A stretch of 35,075 bases of DNA from an uncultured Winogradskyella sp. (GCF_937958655.1 NZ_CALGNH010000047.1:1-35075); one strand, 5' to 3'. Positions 21,681 through 32,479 are shown, counted from the stretch's first letter. Program-made: numbers and translations. The notes: generated by a model not told the origin, from the sequence alone.

Positions 21681-24080
21681 TTAGTCTAAATCTTTAATTC
21701 GATCTCTTCCTTCCTCGCTAGTAGATCTTTCGTTTTTATTAAGCTTAGTATTACCAAATTTATAACGAAAGCCAAGCCTTACAAATCTATTGTCAAGATC
21801 TGTAAAATTTCGGCTCGATTGGTCTAAATATCGTAGAGAGGACTTGTAATCGTGCAGATTAAAAAAGTCTTCTACAGCTAGTGATATAATACCCTTATTA
21901 TTAAACACTGATTTAGATACACTAAGTTCTGTAATAAGTCGATCTTCGATTGTTTGAAATTGTTGAAGGTTTTTTCCAATCCAGTATATAGCCAAACCTA
22001 TATTAAGGCTTTTATCTTTTAATAAGGATAAATTGTTCTGTAAAATACTATAATTAGACCACTGCTGCTGTTGAACAAAACCTTCACCAAAATTAGAAGA
22101 TTCAGAAATATTATAAAAAGAAGTTACAACGTAAAGACTCCAGTTATTAGTTAAATAATAATCAAACGCAAAATCAAAACCGTAATCTACTTTTTTATCC
22201 AAATTTGTTGGTGTGTAGGCAATGATATTAGTTTCGTTGTCTTGGCGAGGCAACTCTACAATATCACCATCATAATTCATATAATAAGCCTCAATAGTAA
22301 AATACTTTAAAAAACTAACTCCAAACTTGTAATGATCTCTATATGATGGTACTAAATTAGGATTACCCAATACTTGCGTGTTTTCGTTAAGAAAAAAGGT
22401 GAAAGGATTTAAATCTGTATAACTAGGTCTTGTAATACTGCGCTTATAACTTGCGTAAATACTGATGTTGTCAGACGTGTTATACAATACACTTGCATTA
22501 GGAAACCAATTAAGATAGTCTTGGCTATTGGTTTCGTTTAAAGTTAGCGAGGTGCCTTCAATATTAGTTTGTTCGCCTCTAATCCCAATACTTAAGTCCC
22601 AATTATCCCAAGATTTAGTATAATTAGCGTAGGCCGCTAGTATGCTTTCTCTATACTGAAAGGCATCTGTATTTTCTGCATCTAAAACCTCTTGCTCATT
22701 TATAATATTTACTCTTGTAATATTACTATTTGTGTTTACATTAGAGATTTTTGTGCCTGCTTCAAAAGTAGAACCCTCTTCAATCGGTAAATTATAATCT
22801 ACTGTCCCTGTTATTATTTTAGTATCCTGGTTGGCTAATGTATTAAACCTTGAATCTTCGGTATCTATATCTTCATCTTGAAAAACGTTCTGGTCGCGCT
22901 CAAAATCGTAAATCGTAAAATGACCATTAAGCGTAAGACTCGCTTCATTTTTAAAATCGTGCTTAAAGATTAAGTCTGTACCAATATTGTATTTATTGTC
23001 CCTTGAGAGATTATCTGCTGTAAAACTCGAATCAAAATTTCCATTACTATCAAAAATATTAGTAATATTTCTAATTTGATATTTAAAATAAGGCAGATAC
23101 AACCCTGTACTCGAGAGGCTTAAAGTATTTCTGTCATTAAAATAATAATCAAAATTTAAGTTAAGATTATGAGTTTCGGACCAAGTATTTCTATTGGTCG
23201 TAGACTCCCAAACTTCATTTATTGTACCCAAATTGTTTAAAAAATCTATAGAATCATCCTGGTCTCGATTAATTTTTTGGTTGGTGTAACTATAATTAAC
23301 ATTAAGATTAATTTTATTATTCTTAAAATAATGGCTTGTCCCAGCATTATATCTGGGAAATACCCCTTGCGTGTAATTTTTAAATACACTCCCTCTATAG
23401 CCAGTCACCAAATTTTTACTCATAATAATATTAATGACTGAACCACTGTCTGCATCGTAACTTGCAGGTGGGTTTGTAATGACCTCAACAGATTTTATGC
23501 TATTGGCTGGTGAACTCTCTAGAAGTTGCATTAACTCTTCAGCTGTTAATTGTACTTTTCTGTTATTAATATAAACTGCCGCTGGCGCACTTTTTATATT
23601 TATACTTCCTTCGGTCACAATAACACCTGGCGTACTTTTTAAAACACCAAGTGTAGATCCTTCAACAAGAGCTGTGTTTTCAACATTAAAAATTAAACGG
23701 TCTGGTTTGCGCGTTATTGTTGGCTTTTTTGCAACAACTACAACTTCGTTTAAGCTTTCAGGTATTTCTTTAAGTTGAATCGTTTTTAAATCTAATGCTC
23801 CTGTAAGAACTAACTGTTGTTCAAAAGCCTCAAATCCTATATAGCTTATTTTTAGAGTATAGGTTGCTTCAGATAAATTAATAAGCTTAAAGAAGCCGTC
23901 GCCATCAGTTGATGTTCCTGCAAAAAACTGATCCCCTTTTAAAAGCACCACATTGGCAAGCTCAATAGCATTACTTTGTTGATCAAAAATTTTTCCTGTA
24001 ATAGAAAATTCTTGAGCAAACACAGTTAATGATAGCGTAATCATAAATGCGCTAAAGTAAAAACGTAGGATAATATTCAT
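21681..24080 (-). CDS. Outer-membrane beta-barrel protein with carboxypeptidase-D-like N-terminal domain
   Basis: A 799-residue outer-membrane protein. A signal peptide (about 1-22, ending TVFAQ) is followed by a carboxypeptidase-regulatory-like domain (about 25-110, SITGKIFDQQSNAIELANVVLL), a plug-like region (about 115-220, with VLKSTPGVIVTEGSINIKSA) and a long barrel rich in alternating aromatic strands, ending with RLGFRYKFGNTKLNKNE and a charged tail. It belongs to the outer-membrane beta-barrel family related to TonB-dependent receptors and lacks a clear SusD partner. Substrate unknown. It is divergent from lepA, and a lipoprotein gene follows. Confidence 0.85.
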   Translation of the reverse strand: MNIILRFYFSAFMITLSLTVFAQEFSITGKIFDQQSNAIELANVVLLKGDQFFAGTSTDGDGFFKLINLSEATYTLKISYIGFEAFEQQLVLTGALDLKTIQLKEIPESLNEVVVVAKKPTITRKPDRLIFNVENTALVEGSTLGVLKSTPGVIVTEGSINIKSAPAAVYINNRKVQLTAEELMQLLESSPANSIKSVEVITNPPASYDADSGSVINIIMSKNLVTGYRGSVFKNYTQGVFPRYNAGTSHYFKNNKINLNVNYSYTNQKINRDQDDSIDFLNNLGTINEVWESTTNRNTWSETHNLNLNFDYYFNDRNTLSLSSTGLYLPYFKYQIRNITNIFDSNGNFDSSFTADNLSRDNKYNIGTDLIFKHDFKNEASLTLNGHFTIYDFERDQNVFQDEDIDTEDSRFNTLANQDTKIITGTVDYNLPIEEGSTFEAGTKISNVNTNSNITRVNIINEQEVLDAENTDAFQYRESILAAYANYTKSWDNWDLSIGIRGEQTNIEGTSLTLNETNSQDYLNWFPNASVLYNTSDNISIYASYKRSITRPSYTDLNPFTFFLNENTQVLGNPNLVPSYRDHYKFGVSFLKYFTIEAYYMNYDGDIVELPRQDNETNIIAYTPTNLDKKVDYGFDFAFDYYLTNNWSLYVVTSFYNISESSNFGEGFVQQQQWSNYSILQNNLSLLKDKSLNIGLAIYWIGKNLQQFQTIEDRLITELSVSKSVFNNKGIISLAVEDFFNLHDYKSSLRYLDQSSRNFTDLDNRFVRLGFRYKFGNTKLNKNERSTSEEGRDRIKDLD

Positions 24081-24195
24081 TAACTTGGATAAAGTTGCAA
24101 TATATAAATTGTTTTCTATTTAAATTTACGGTTTTTCCGCAATTTGTACCCTTGTAATTAATAGATCCTCATAGTTTAAAACTTTATAAATCACT

Positions 24196-24203
24196 TATAT
24201 TTG
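24196..24203 (+). promoter_or_regulatory. Probable -7 element for lepA
   Basis: TATATTTG followed by CAA exactly matches the Bacteroidota -7 consensus and lies 31 bases upstream of the lepA ATG. A TTTA about 18 bases upstream is a weak -33 element. Confidence 0.6.
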
Positions 24204-24234
24204 CAATCTTAATTGTTGCCTTAGAAAAAGATAA

Positions 24235-26031
24235 ATGAAGCATATACGCAATTTTTGCATCATCGCACATATTGATCACGGAAAGAGTACACTTGCCGAT
24301 CGCTTGTTGGATTATACAGGTTCTGTTACCGAAAGAGAAAAACAAGATCAGTTATTAGACAGTATGGATTTGGAACGTGAGAGAGGCATTACCATTAAAT
24401 CTCACGCCATTCAAATGGAATATACCTATAAAGGGGAAGTGTATGTTTTAAACCTAATTGATACACCAGGTCATGTTGATTTTTCCTATGAAGTATCTCG
24501 TTCTATTGCAGCATGTGAAGGAGCGCTTCTCATTGTTGATGCAGCTCAAAGTATACAGGCACAAACCATATCTAATCTATATTTAGCCCTAGAGAACGAT
24601 TTAGAGATTATTCCTGTTTTAAACAAAATTGATTTACCAAGTGCTAATCCAGAAGAAGTTACAGATGATATAGTAGATTTATTAGGTTGTGACCCAGAAG
24701 AAGTGATTCCTGCAAGTGGAAAAACTGGTCTTGGAGTAGAAGATATTTTATCCGCAATTATAGAACGTATTCCTCCACCAAAAGGCAATCCTAATGAATC
24801 TTTACAAGCCTTAATTTTTGATTCAGTTTACAACCCATTTAGAGGTGTAGAAACTTACTTTAGGGTTATTAATGGTTCTATTAGAAAAGGCCAACAGATA
24901 AAATTCATCGCTACCAACAAGGATTATTTTGCTGACGAGGTTGGAACTTTAAAACTAAATCAGGTTAAAAAGAACGAGATTAAAGCGGGCGATGTAGGGT
25001 ATTTAATTACAGGAATTAAAGATGCTCGTGAAGTAAAAGTGGGTGACACAATTACTGATGCCAAAACACCAACTACCAATGCTATTGACGGTTTTGAAGA
25101 TGTAAAACCCATGGTGTTTGCAGGTATTTATCCTGTGGATACAGAAGATTATGAAGAGTTGAGATCTTCTATGGAAAAGCTTCAGTTAAATGATGCTTCT
25201 TTGGTATTTGCACCAGAAAGTTCAGCAGCTTTAGGTTTCGGCTTTCGTTGCGGTTTCTTAGGTATGTTGCATTTAGAAATAATACAAGAACGTTTAGAAC
25301 GTGAGTTTGATATGACGGTTATTACAACCGTGCCTAACGTAAGTTACCATGCCTTTACCAATAAAAACCCAGACGAGATTGTTATCGTTAACAACCCATC
25401 GGATATGCCAGAGCCTTCAACGCTTAATCGTGTTGAGGAACCTTTTATTAAGGCAACTATAATAACAAAATCAGATTTTGTTGGGCCTGTAATGAGTTTG
25501 TGTATTGAAAAACGTGGACAAATTACTAATCAAACGTATTTAACCACAGAACGTGTTGAGTTAAGTTTTGATATGCCTCTTGCCGAAATAGTTTTTGATT
25601 TTTATGATAGGCTTAAAACCGTATCAAAAGGCTATGCCTCTTTTGATTATGCTCCTATAGGAATGCGAGCTTCAAAACTGGTTAGAGTAGATATTTTATT
25701 AAATGCTCAGACCGTAGACGCGCTCTCGGCCTTAGTACACGCAGATAATGCCTATACTATTGGCAAAAAAATGACCGAAAAACTAAAAGAACTTATACCT
25801 AGGCAACAGTTTGATATTCCTGTACAAGCGGCTATTGGTGCAAAGATTATTGCACGCGAAACGATTAAAGCATTGCGTAAAGATGTGACGGCAAAATGTT
25901 ATGGTGGAGATATTTCTCGTAAACGTAAGCTTTTAGAGAAGCAGAAGAAAGGTAAAAAACGTATGCGCCAGGTCGGTAATGTAGAAATTCCACAACAAGC
26001 CTTTATGGCCGTTTTAAAGCTGAATGATTAA
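24235..26031 (+). CDS. lepA: Elongation factor 4 (LepA), ribosomal GTPase
   Basis: A 598-residue LepA. The GTPase domain shows [16 protein letters not shown] (G1), RGITIKSHA (G2 region), [14 protein letters not shown] (G3) and [13 protein letters not shown] (G4). The C-terminal domain unique to LepA ends with [24 protein letters not shown] and [12 protein letters not shown]. The protein acts on ribosomes, affecting back-translocation or 30S assembly. A good -7 element lies upstream. It ends 78 nt before the convergent antiporter gene, with no clear terminator between. Confidence 0.98.
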   Translation: MKHIRNFCIIAHIDHGKSTLADRLLDYTGSVTEREKQDQLLDSMDLERERGITIKSHAIQMEYTYKGEVYVLNLIDTPGHVDFSYEVSRSIAACEGALLIVDAAQSIQAQTISNLYLALENDLEIIPVLNKIDLPSANPEEVTDDIVDLLGCDPEEVIPASGKTGLGVEDILSAIIERIPPPKGNPNESLQALIFDSVYNPFRGVETYFRVINGSIRKGQQIKFIATNKDYFADEVGTLKLNQVKKNEIKAGDVGYLITGIKDAREVKVGDTITDAKTPTTNAIDGFEDVKPMVFAGIYPVDTEDYEELRSSMEKLQLNDASLVFAPESSAALGFGFRCGFLGMLHLEIIQERLEREFDMTVITTVPNVSYHAFTNKNPDEIVIVNNPSDMPEPSTLNRVEEPFIKATIITKSDFVGPVMSLCIEKRGQITNQTYLTTERVELSFDMPLAEIVFDFYDRLKTVSKGYASFDYAPIGMRASKLVRVDILLNAQTVDALSALVHADNAYTIGKKMTEKLKELIPRQQFDIPVQAAIGAKIIARETIKALRKDVTAKCYGGDISRKRKLLEKQKKGKKRMRQVGNVEIPQQAFMAVLKLND

Positions 26032-26109
26032 TTTAATGCTAATATTTATTTAAGAATATAGCGTGTTATTAATCTTTAAATAAATTTATAATGTAAAGGC
26101 TTATTAAAG

Positions 26110-27948
26110 TTATGCTTTTTCGGCATTTATTAATTTTCCTAAGTACACCAACTTACTATTTTTATCAATTTCCTTTTCTATAGTTTCATCTAAAGACGGT
26201 ATTATATGTATAACATCTTTACTTGTTTTAAGGAATAAAGGAATCTGATCAGAATTACGCTTTATGTCATCTAATATACTATTATAAGACGCTAAGTCTT
26301 CTACCGATATTTCGTGTATTTCAGGATAGTTTTCAGAAACTTCGATTAGGTTATTAAAATCATCTGACAGCGTAAATATGCCGTCTTCATCAGAAATGGA
26401 GTTGTTTTCTAATTCCGTTTTTGAAGCTAGTCTAAATGTACCGTTTTCGCCAAATTGAGCACCAAACTTTTCCACCGCATAACGGTTAATATCACCATTG
26501 CCTGTTAAGGCTAATAAATAACCAATATCATTAAATTCTACATTGTCAGTTAAGGTGTCTGAATATATGTTTTCGGTGTGCGCCTCTATACCTAGTTTTT
26601 CTGCCTCACTTATATTATTTTGATTACTATCTACCAACACTACATGCCTACCGTTATCAATTAAATATTGTGCAATTAACCTAGAAACTTTAGAAGCACC
26701 AATGATTAAAATCCCTTCAGATTTAGTTAAAAACACACCAGAGATTCTTGCAAATAAACGTGCTGTAGTTGCATTTAAGAGTACTGTACCTAGTACAATC
26801 ATAAATACTAATGGTGTTATATACTCTGCGCCTGCAACGTCCTCAGCTCTAAGTTTACTTCCAAAAAGCGATGCAATACCTGCGGCTACAATTCCTCGTG
26901 GACCAACCCAACTAATGAATAATTTTTCGTTCATTCTTAATTTAGATCCTTGAGCGCTAATAAATACCGCTAACGGTCTAATTATTAATACAACGGCTAA
27001 AAACAAAGCCAAGGTTTCCCAACGGTATAATAACATTAACTCGTCGTAATTAATATTAGCAGACAGTAGAATAAACAAAATAGAAATTAATAATACACTG
27101 AGTGATTCTTTAAAATACAAGAGTTCCTTAATATTATCGAGCTTACTATTACCAATAACCATTCCCATAACTACAACCGCAAGTAAGCCAGACTCGTGCG
27201 CAAAAATTTCAGATTCAATAAAAACCAAAAGCACCGCAGACAAGGATACTACGTTAAGTAAATAATGTGGAATAAACTTCTTATTAATTGCAAAAACTAA
27301 GGCATGTGCAAAGGTAAACCCAAACGTAGTTCCGAAAAGAACAATTTTACCAAACTCTATTAAAGCCGTCTTTGTAAAGCCTACTTCTCCACCTACAAAA
27401 ATAAATTCAAACACCAATACTGCAACTAAAGCACCTATTGGATCAATAAGGATACCCTCCCACTTTAGTACTGTTGATATATCTCGTTTTAAAGGTATAT
27501 TTCTTAGTATTGGAGTGATTACCGTTGGGCCTGTTACAATTATTAATCCCGCAAATAGAAAACATAGATCCCAACTTAACTCAAATAAATAATGAGCCAA
27601 TACCGCGGCACCAAAAAAGGTCACTGCAGCACCAACTGTTATTAACTTTGTAATTACAGGTCCCACAGTTCTAATTTCGCTTCGCTTTAAGGTAAGACCT
27701 CCCTCAAAAAGTATAATACTAATGGCAAGCGAGACAAAATAAAATAACCCTTCCCCAGGGAAAAGTCCTTTTTTTCCATTCCAAATCGGTTCAATCCATT
27801 TAGACCCATCTTCATTTATAAATTCTGCTGCAATAGGCCCAACCAATAAACCAATGAGAATTAAAGGTAAAATTGCAGGAATCTTAAATTTCCAAGCTAC
27901 CCATTGTGCCAAGATTCCGAGAATAATAATACCTGCTAATTCTACCAT
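26110..27948 (-). CDS. CPA-type cation:proton antiporter with a TrkA-N (RCK) domain
   Basis: A 612-residue inner-membrane protein. Residues 1 to about 400 contain 12 or so helices of the Na+/H+ exchanger type (FEGGLTLKRSEIRTVG, the antiporter core near 80-95, and GPRGIVAAGIASLFGSKL near 350). Residues from about 410 form a Rossmann TrkA-N domain (GILIIGASKVSRLIAQYLIDN, then VDSNQNN), which binds NAD(H) or nucleotides and gates K+/H+ antiporters of the KefB/CPA2 kind. The C-terminus has a further regulatory segment. Exchange of Na+ or K+ for H+ cannot be decided from sequence. Confidence 0.88.
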   Translation of the reverse strand: MVELAGIIILGILAQWVAWKFKIPAILPLILIGLLVGPIAAEFINEDGSKWIEPIWNGKKGLFPGEGLFYFVSLAISIILFEGGLTLKRSEIRTVGPVITKLITVGAAVTFFGAAVLAHYLFELSWDLCFLFAGLIIVTGPTVITPILRNIPLKRDISTVLKWEGILIDPIGALVAVLVFEFIFVGGEVGFTKTALIEFGKIVLFGTTFGFTFAHALVFAINKKFIPHYLLNVVSLSAVLLVFIESEIFAHESGLLAVVVMGMVIGNSKLDNIKELLYFKESLSVLLISILFILLSANINYDELMLLYRWETLALFLAVVLIIRPLAVFISAQGSKLRMNEKLFISWVGPRGIVAAGIASLFGSKLRAEDVAGAEYITPLVFMIVLGTVLLNATTARLFARISGVFLTKSEGILIIGASKVSRLIAQYLIDNGRHVVLVDSNQNNISEAEKLGIEAHTENIYSDTLTDNVEFNDIGYLLALTGNGDINRYAVEKFGAQFGENGTFRLASKTELENNSISDEDGIFTLSDDFNNLIEVSENYPEIHEISVEDLASYNSILDDIKRNSDQIPLFLKTSKDVIHIIPSLDETIEKEIDKNSKLVYLGKLINAEKA

Positions 27949-28051
27949 TGTTGTGTGTTTTAATTCCTTTCGAAAATAGGTTTTTTTTTACAACCTTAAA
28001 AATCCTATTCTATAGGATATTTTACCTCGTATTTTGGTAAATTGCAAGTCT

Positions 28052-28909
28052 ATGCAATTATATCCCATAAACGCAGGAAATTTTAAATTAGATGGTGGCG
28101 CCATGTTTGGTGTTGTCCCTAAATCACTTTGGACTAGGACAAACCCTGCAGACCACAATAACATGATCGATATTGCGGCACGTTGTTTGTTAATTGAAGA
28201 TGGCAACCGCCTAATTTTAATTGACACAGGTATGGGCAATAAACAAAGTGATAAATTTTACGGTTACTATTTTCTTTGGGGAGACGATACTATAGATAAA
28301 TCTCTTGCTTCATACGGCTTTCATAGAGATGATATTACCGATGTTTTTATGACCCATCTGCATTTTGATCATTGTGGAGGGGGCATAAAATGGAATAAAG
28401 ATAAAACAGGTTATGTGCCAGCTTTTAAAAATGCGCATTTTTGGAGCAATGCTGACCACTGGAAATGGGCTACAGAACCCAATAGAAGAGAAAAAGCCTC
28501 CTTCTTAAAAGAAAACATTTTGCCAATGGAAGAATGTGGGCAATTAAAGTTTACATCACCACCAGAAGAACATGTTTTAAAAAATTCTGAATTGGGTTTT
28601 GATATCTTTTTTGCCAGCGGCCATACAGAAAAACAAATGATTCCAATGATACGCTACAAAGAAAAAACCATTTGCTTTATGGCAGATTTATTACCTACAG
28701 CTGGTCATTTACCACTCCCCTATGTAATGGGTTACGATACCAGACCATTACTGACTTTAGACGAAAAAGAATTATTTTTGAATATGGCTGCCGAACAAAA
28801 TTTTTACTTATTTTTAGAGCACGACGCTCATAACGAAATTATTACCGTTAAACATACCGAAAAAGGTGTGAGACTTAACGATGTTTTTACGTGTAAACAA
28901 CTACTTTAA
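28052..28909 (+). CDS. Metallo-beta-lactamase-fold hydrolase
   Basis: A 285-residue hydrolase from the ATG at 28052; the frame extends six codons upstream, but the MQLYPINAGNFKLDGGAMFG start fits the family. Metal ligands are seen in THLHFDHCGGG (H102, H104, D106, H107 in this numbering), ASGHTEKQM and LEHDAHNE, all at the expected spacing for a di-zinc site. The domain resembles quorum-quenching or glyoxalase-type members, but substrate cannot be read. It lies between the divergent antiporter gene and the S8 protease gene, 19 nt before the latter. Confidence 0.86.
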   Translation: MQLYPINAGNFKLDGGAMFGVVPKSLWTRTNPADHNNMIDIAARCLLIEDGNRLILIDTGMGNKQSDKFYGYYFLWGDDTIDKSLASYGFHRDDITDVFMTHLHFDHCGGGIKWNKDKTGYVPAFKNAHFWSNADHWKWATEPNRREKASFLKENILPMEECGQLKFTSPPEEHVLKNSELGFDIFFASGHTEKQMIPMIRYKEKTICFMADLLPTAGHLPLPYVMGYDTRPLLTLDEKELFLNMAAEQNFYLFLEHDAHNEIITVKHTEKGVRLNDVFTCKQLL

Positions 28910-28928
28910 TTAAATAAATACCATTAAT

Positions 28929-30533
28929 ATGAAATTGAATTATAAATTATTAGGCTATGTTGGGATTTCGGCCGCAGTACTCTTTGGTTGTGGCTCAACA
29001 GCAGATATACTTACAACCCCTATTGAAAATATTGATACATCACCACTAAAAGTAACCGATTTAACCGATGCTGAAAAAAAGAATTGGGGACATTTAGACC
29101 TAGAAAGAGACACCATACCTGGTATGGCTGTAGATAGAGCCTATTCTGAAATTATTAAAGGAAAAAAAGGAACAAAAGTTATCGTTGCAGTAATAGATTC
29201 TGGAATTGATATTGACCACGAAGATCTAGATGATGTCATCTGGACTAACCAAGATGAAATCCCTAATAACGGAAAAGATGATGATAAAAACGGTTACGTA
29301 GATGATATTCATGGTTGGAATTTCTTAGGTGATGCCTATGATGAGCAATTAGAGTACGTACGTATTATATCAGCTAATGACACCTCTAACCCTAGATATG
29401 AAGAAGCTAAAGCACTTCTAGAATCTGAGCGCCAAACATGGATGGGACGTAAAACACAATACGACCAAATAGCACAAGCCGTAAATAATACACACGAAAC
29501 ACTTAGTAAATATCTAAATAAAGAAGATTACACTATGGAAGAGATTAATGCCATCTCTTCCGAAGATCAAAGCATACAACAAGCCGTACAAATTGCTAAA
29601 CAAATGAACGGCAATGGTTATACTGTACAAAAAGCTAAAGTGGAACTTAAAGGCATACAAGAGCAAGTTAACGAGCGCTTAAATTATAATTTAAACCCAG
29701 ATTTTTCTGGCAGAAAAACGAATGACGATATCAACGATATGTCAGATACTGGTTATGGTAACGGCAATGTAAAGCATGTTAAAAAATCAGAATCTCACGG
29801 TACGCATGTTGCTGGTATTATTGCTGCAGAACGCAATAATGGTAAAGGAGCAAATGGTGTTGCTAATAATGTTGAAATTATGGCATTACGCGTTGTACCA
29901 AACGGTGATGAATATGATAAGGATGTAGCGCTATCTATTCGTTATGCCGTAGATAACGGTGCTAAGGTAATCAACGGAAGTTTTGGCAAGTCGTTTTCGC
30001 CACACTCGCAATGGGTAAGAGATGCCATTAAGTACGCTTCAGATAATAATGTTGTATTTGTACACGCGGCTGGTAACGACAGTAACAATGTAGATACTGA
30101 GCCCAATTTCCCAGATGATAACGTCAACTTTGTAGAGGTTTCAGATACTTACATTAGAGTAGGGTCTTTAACCCAAAAATATGGCTCTAAAATGGTATCT
30201 GGTTTTTCTAATTATGGAAAAATGAACGTAGATGTTTTTGCGCCAGGTTCTGAAGTGTATTCTACAACACCAGAAAACGAGTATGACTTTAAAGGAGGAA
30301 CATCTATGGCAGCGCCAGGTGTAGCTGGTATAGCCGCTTTAATAAGGTCTCAATACCCTAACTTATCGGCAGCTCAGGTAAAGCAAGTTATTTTAGATTC
30401 TGGCCTACCGTTAACCACAAAAGTAGTTGTAGGCGGAGATGCTAACAACGTAAAGCCTTTTTCAGATTTATCTAAATCTGGTAAAATTGCAAATGCTTAT
30501 AATGCTTTAATTATGGCGTCTAAAATTAAATAG
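28929..30533 (+). CDS. S8 (subtilisin-like) serine protease, lipoprotein
   Basis: A 534-residue exported protease. The signal peptide ends in LFGCGS (Cys21), a lipobox, so it is anchored in a membrane. The catalytic triad is clear: Asp90 in AVIDSGIDIDHED, His290 in ESHGTHVAG and Ser459 in GGTSMAAPG, with oxyanion Asn383 in AAGNDSN. Asp and His are 200 residues apart instead of about 32 in subtilisin; the extra segment (about 130-285) is charged and helical. It is followed by a strong hairpin terminator, then by the M1 peptidase gene. Confidence 0.92.
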   Translation: MKLNYKLLGYVGISAAVLFGCGSTADILTTPIENIDTSPLKVTDLTDAEKKNWGHLDLERDTIPGMAVDRAYSEIIKGKKGTKVIVAVIDSGIDIDHEDLDDVIWTNQDEIPNNGKDDDKNGYVDDIHGWNFLGDAYDEQLEYVRIISANDTSNPRYEEAKALLESERQTWMGRKTQYDQIAQAVNNTHETLSKYLNKEDYTMEEINAISSEDQSIQQAVQIAKQMNGNGYTVQKAKVELKGIQEQVNERLNYNLNPDFSGRKTNDDINDMSDTGYGNGNVKHVKKSESHGTHVAGIIAAERNNGKGANGVANNVEIMALRVVPNGDEYDKDVALSIRYAVDNGAKVINGSFGKSFSPHSQWVRDAIKYASDNNVVFVHAAGNDSNNVDTEPNFPDDNVNFVEVSDTYIRVGSLTQKYGSKMVSGFSNYGKMNVDVFAPGSEVYSTTPENEYDFKGGTSMAAPGVAGIAALIRSQYPNLSAAQVKQVILDSGLPLTTKVVVGGDANNVKPFSDLSKSGKIANAYNALIMASKIK

Positions 30534-30555
30534 GCACTACTAAATAAATTCTTAA

Positions 30556-30595
30556 AAAAGTGTCTAAATGCTAAAAATCATTTAGACACTTTTAA
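30556..30595 (+). terminator. Terminator after the S8 protease gene
   Basis: Perfect 15-base arms (30556-30570 and 30579-30593; AAAAGTGTCTAAATG on the left) around an eight-base loop. The T run is short (four), so it might also stop transcripts from either side. Confidence 0.75.
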
Positions 30596-30615
30596 ATTAT
30601 ATAATTAAATATTTT

Positions 30616-32421
30616 ATGAAAAAGCTCTTTCTAAATTTAACGTGTTTAGCACTTCTTCTGTCGTGTGGAGCCACAGAAAAACCAGTAAAATCTCAAACAA
30701 AACCAATAGCATTAGCTAATAATGGGTATTGGCAACAACATGTGGATTACGACATGGAAATTGATATGGATGTCAATTCGTTTCAATATAAAGGAAAACA
30801 AAAGTTGGTCTATACTAACAACTCACCAGATGTGTTGAATCGTGTGTATTACCATTTATATTTCAATGCCTTTCAACCAGGCAGCGAAATGGATGTGCGC
30901 TCTAGAACCATTGCGGATCCAGATCCTAGAGTTGGTGATCGTATTAGCAAGCTTAAGCCCAATGAAATAGGTTATATTAATGTCAATTCTCTTAAACAAG
31001 ATGGTAAATCAATTTCTCACGAAACTGTTGGTACTGTATTAGAGGTCAAATTAGACAAGCCCATTCAACCAGGTGAACAAGTGACCTTTGATATGGATTT
31101 TAATGCCCAAGTGCCTCTCCAAATCCGTCGCTCTGGCAGAAACAATAAAGAAGGAGTAGCCTTATCAATGACACAATGGTTTCCTAAATTAGCAGAATAT
31201 GATGGTGAAGGTTGGCATGCAGATCCTTATATAGGGAGAGAGTTTCATAGTGTTTGGGGAGACTTTGATGTAAAATTAACTATTGATAAAGATTATGTTG
31301 TTGGTGGTACTGGTTACCTTAAAAGTGAAACAAAAGCTAGTGGAAATAAAAAAACCTTACATTTTGAAGCGCCAAACGTACACGATTTTACTTGGGCAGC
31401 TGATCCCGATTTTATTCATGATACTCTAGAAATGCCAAATGGCCCAACTTTACATTTTTACTACAAAAAAGACCTAGAGTCAAACTATTTAGAGAACTGG
31501 AAAAAACTACAACCTGATACGGCTAAGTTGATGACTTATTTTAGTGAAAATATTGGGCAATATCCTTACGATCAATACTCGGTTATACAAGGTGGAGATG
31601 GTGGTATGGAATATGCTATGTGCACCTTAATCACAGGTAAACGTAATTATGGAAGTTTAGTTGGTGTAACAGCCCATGAGTTGGCACACACTTGGTTTCA
31701 ATTTTTGTTAGCAACCAACGAAGCAAAGCATGAGTGGATGGACGAAGGTTTTACAAGTTACATCTCTAATTTGGCGGAAAACGAATTGCGCGAAAACAAA
31801 CAAGAAAACCCACAATCTGGTTCTTACAGAGGGTACATTGGCTTAGCTAATTCTGGATATGAGCAACCTTTAACTACACATGCAGATCGTTATAAATACA
31901 ATCAAGTATATGGCGCTGCGGCTTATAGTAAAGGTGCTGTTTTTATAGCGCAACTAGGTTATGTAATCGGCGAAGATAATTTAAAGAAAACCATAAAAAA
32001 ATACTTTAATGATTTTGCGTTTAAGCATCCTAAACCAATGGACATAGTAAGAACTGCTGAACGCATTACAGATCTAGAACTCGATTGGTATTTAATAGAC
32101 TTTGCGCAAACCACCAACACCATAGATTATAGCGTAAAATCAGTAGATGGAAAAACAATTACTTTAGAGCGTATCGGTTTAATGCCAATGCCAGTTGATC
32201 TTTCTGTGACGTATACAGACGGTTCTACCGAAGATTTTTATATTCCATTACAAATGATGCGAGGTGAAAAACCAACCTCAGCAACAATTGTTAGCGATTG
32301 GGCTTGGGCGATGCCAACCTATACGTTTGATGCAAAAAAAGTGGTGAAATCCGTTGAAATTGATGCTTCTAAAATGATGGCGGATGTAAAGCGCGAAAAT
32401 AATACGTTTACAGTAGAATAA
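30616..32421 (+). CDS. M1-family zinc aminopeptidase, lipoprotein
   Basis: A 601-residue exported peptidase with a lipobox (LLLSCGAT, Cys17). The zinc site is HELAH (354-358) followed by Glu377 in MDEGF, i.e. the HExxH-18-E pattern, and GGMEYAM (329-335) corresponds to the exopeptidase GxMEN-type motif. The C-terminal region contains the catalytic-Tyr-like YGAAAYSKG. It removes N-terminal residues from peptides at the cell envelope. It stands between the S8 protease and rnpA; a terminator follows. Confidence 0.9.
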   Translation: MKKLFLNLTCLALLLSCGATEKPVKSQTKPIALANNGYWQQHVDYDMEIDMDVNSFQYKGKQKLVYTNNSPDVLNRVYYHLYFNAFQPGSEMDVRSRTIADPDPRVGDRISKLKPNEIGYINVNSLKQDGKSISHETVGTVLEVKLDKPIQPGEQVTFDMDFNAQVPLQIRRSGRNNKEGVALSMTQWFPKLAEYDGEGWHADPYIGREFHSVWGDFDVKLTIDKDYVVGGTGYLKSETKASGNKKTLHFEAPNVHDFTWAADPDFIHDTLEMPNGPTLHFYYKKDLESNYLENWKKLQPDTAKLMTYFSENIGQYPYDQYSVIQGGDGGMEYAMCTLITGKRNYGSLVGVTAHELAHTWFQFLLATNEAKHEWMDEGFTSYISNLAENELRENKQENPQSGSYRGYIGLANSGYEQPLTTHADRYKYNQVYGAAAYSKGAVFIAQLGYVIGEDNLKKTIKKYFNDFAFKHPKPMDIVRTAERITDLELDWYLIDFAQTTNTIDYSVKSVDGKTITLERIGLMPMPVDLSVTYTDGSTEDFYIPLQMMRGEKPTSATIVSDWAWAMPTYTFDAKKVVKSVEIDASKMMADVKRENNTFTVE

Positions 32422-32443
32422 ATATTTATACAAATAGATTATT

Positions 32444-32478
32444 AAAACCATGTCTAGTTGGCATGGTTTTCTATTTTT
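32444..32478 (+). terminator. Terminator after the M1 peptidase gene, overlapping the rnpA promoter
   Basis: Arms AAAACCATG and CATGGTTTT (32444-32452 and 32462-32470) with a nine-base loop are followed by CTATTTTTG. The T run is part of the TATTTTTG -7 box of rnpA. Confidence 0.75.
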
Positions 32479-32479
32479 G
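32472..32479 (+). promoter_or_regulatory. Probable -7 element for rnpA
   Basis: TATTTTTG matches TAnnTTTG. The expected transcription start falls at about 32485, the rnpA ATG, so the message may be nearly leaderless. Confidence 0.5.

Noticed and set aside
26032..26109. Bidirectional terminator between lepA and the antiporter gene
   Set aside because: I found no stable stem with a T run in these 78 bases.
28002..28018. ATCCTAT palindrome between the antiporter and hydrolase genes as an operator
   Set aside because: The arms are only seven AT-rich bases; nothing else supports regulation there, and such matches are common by chance in this DNA.
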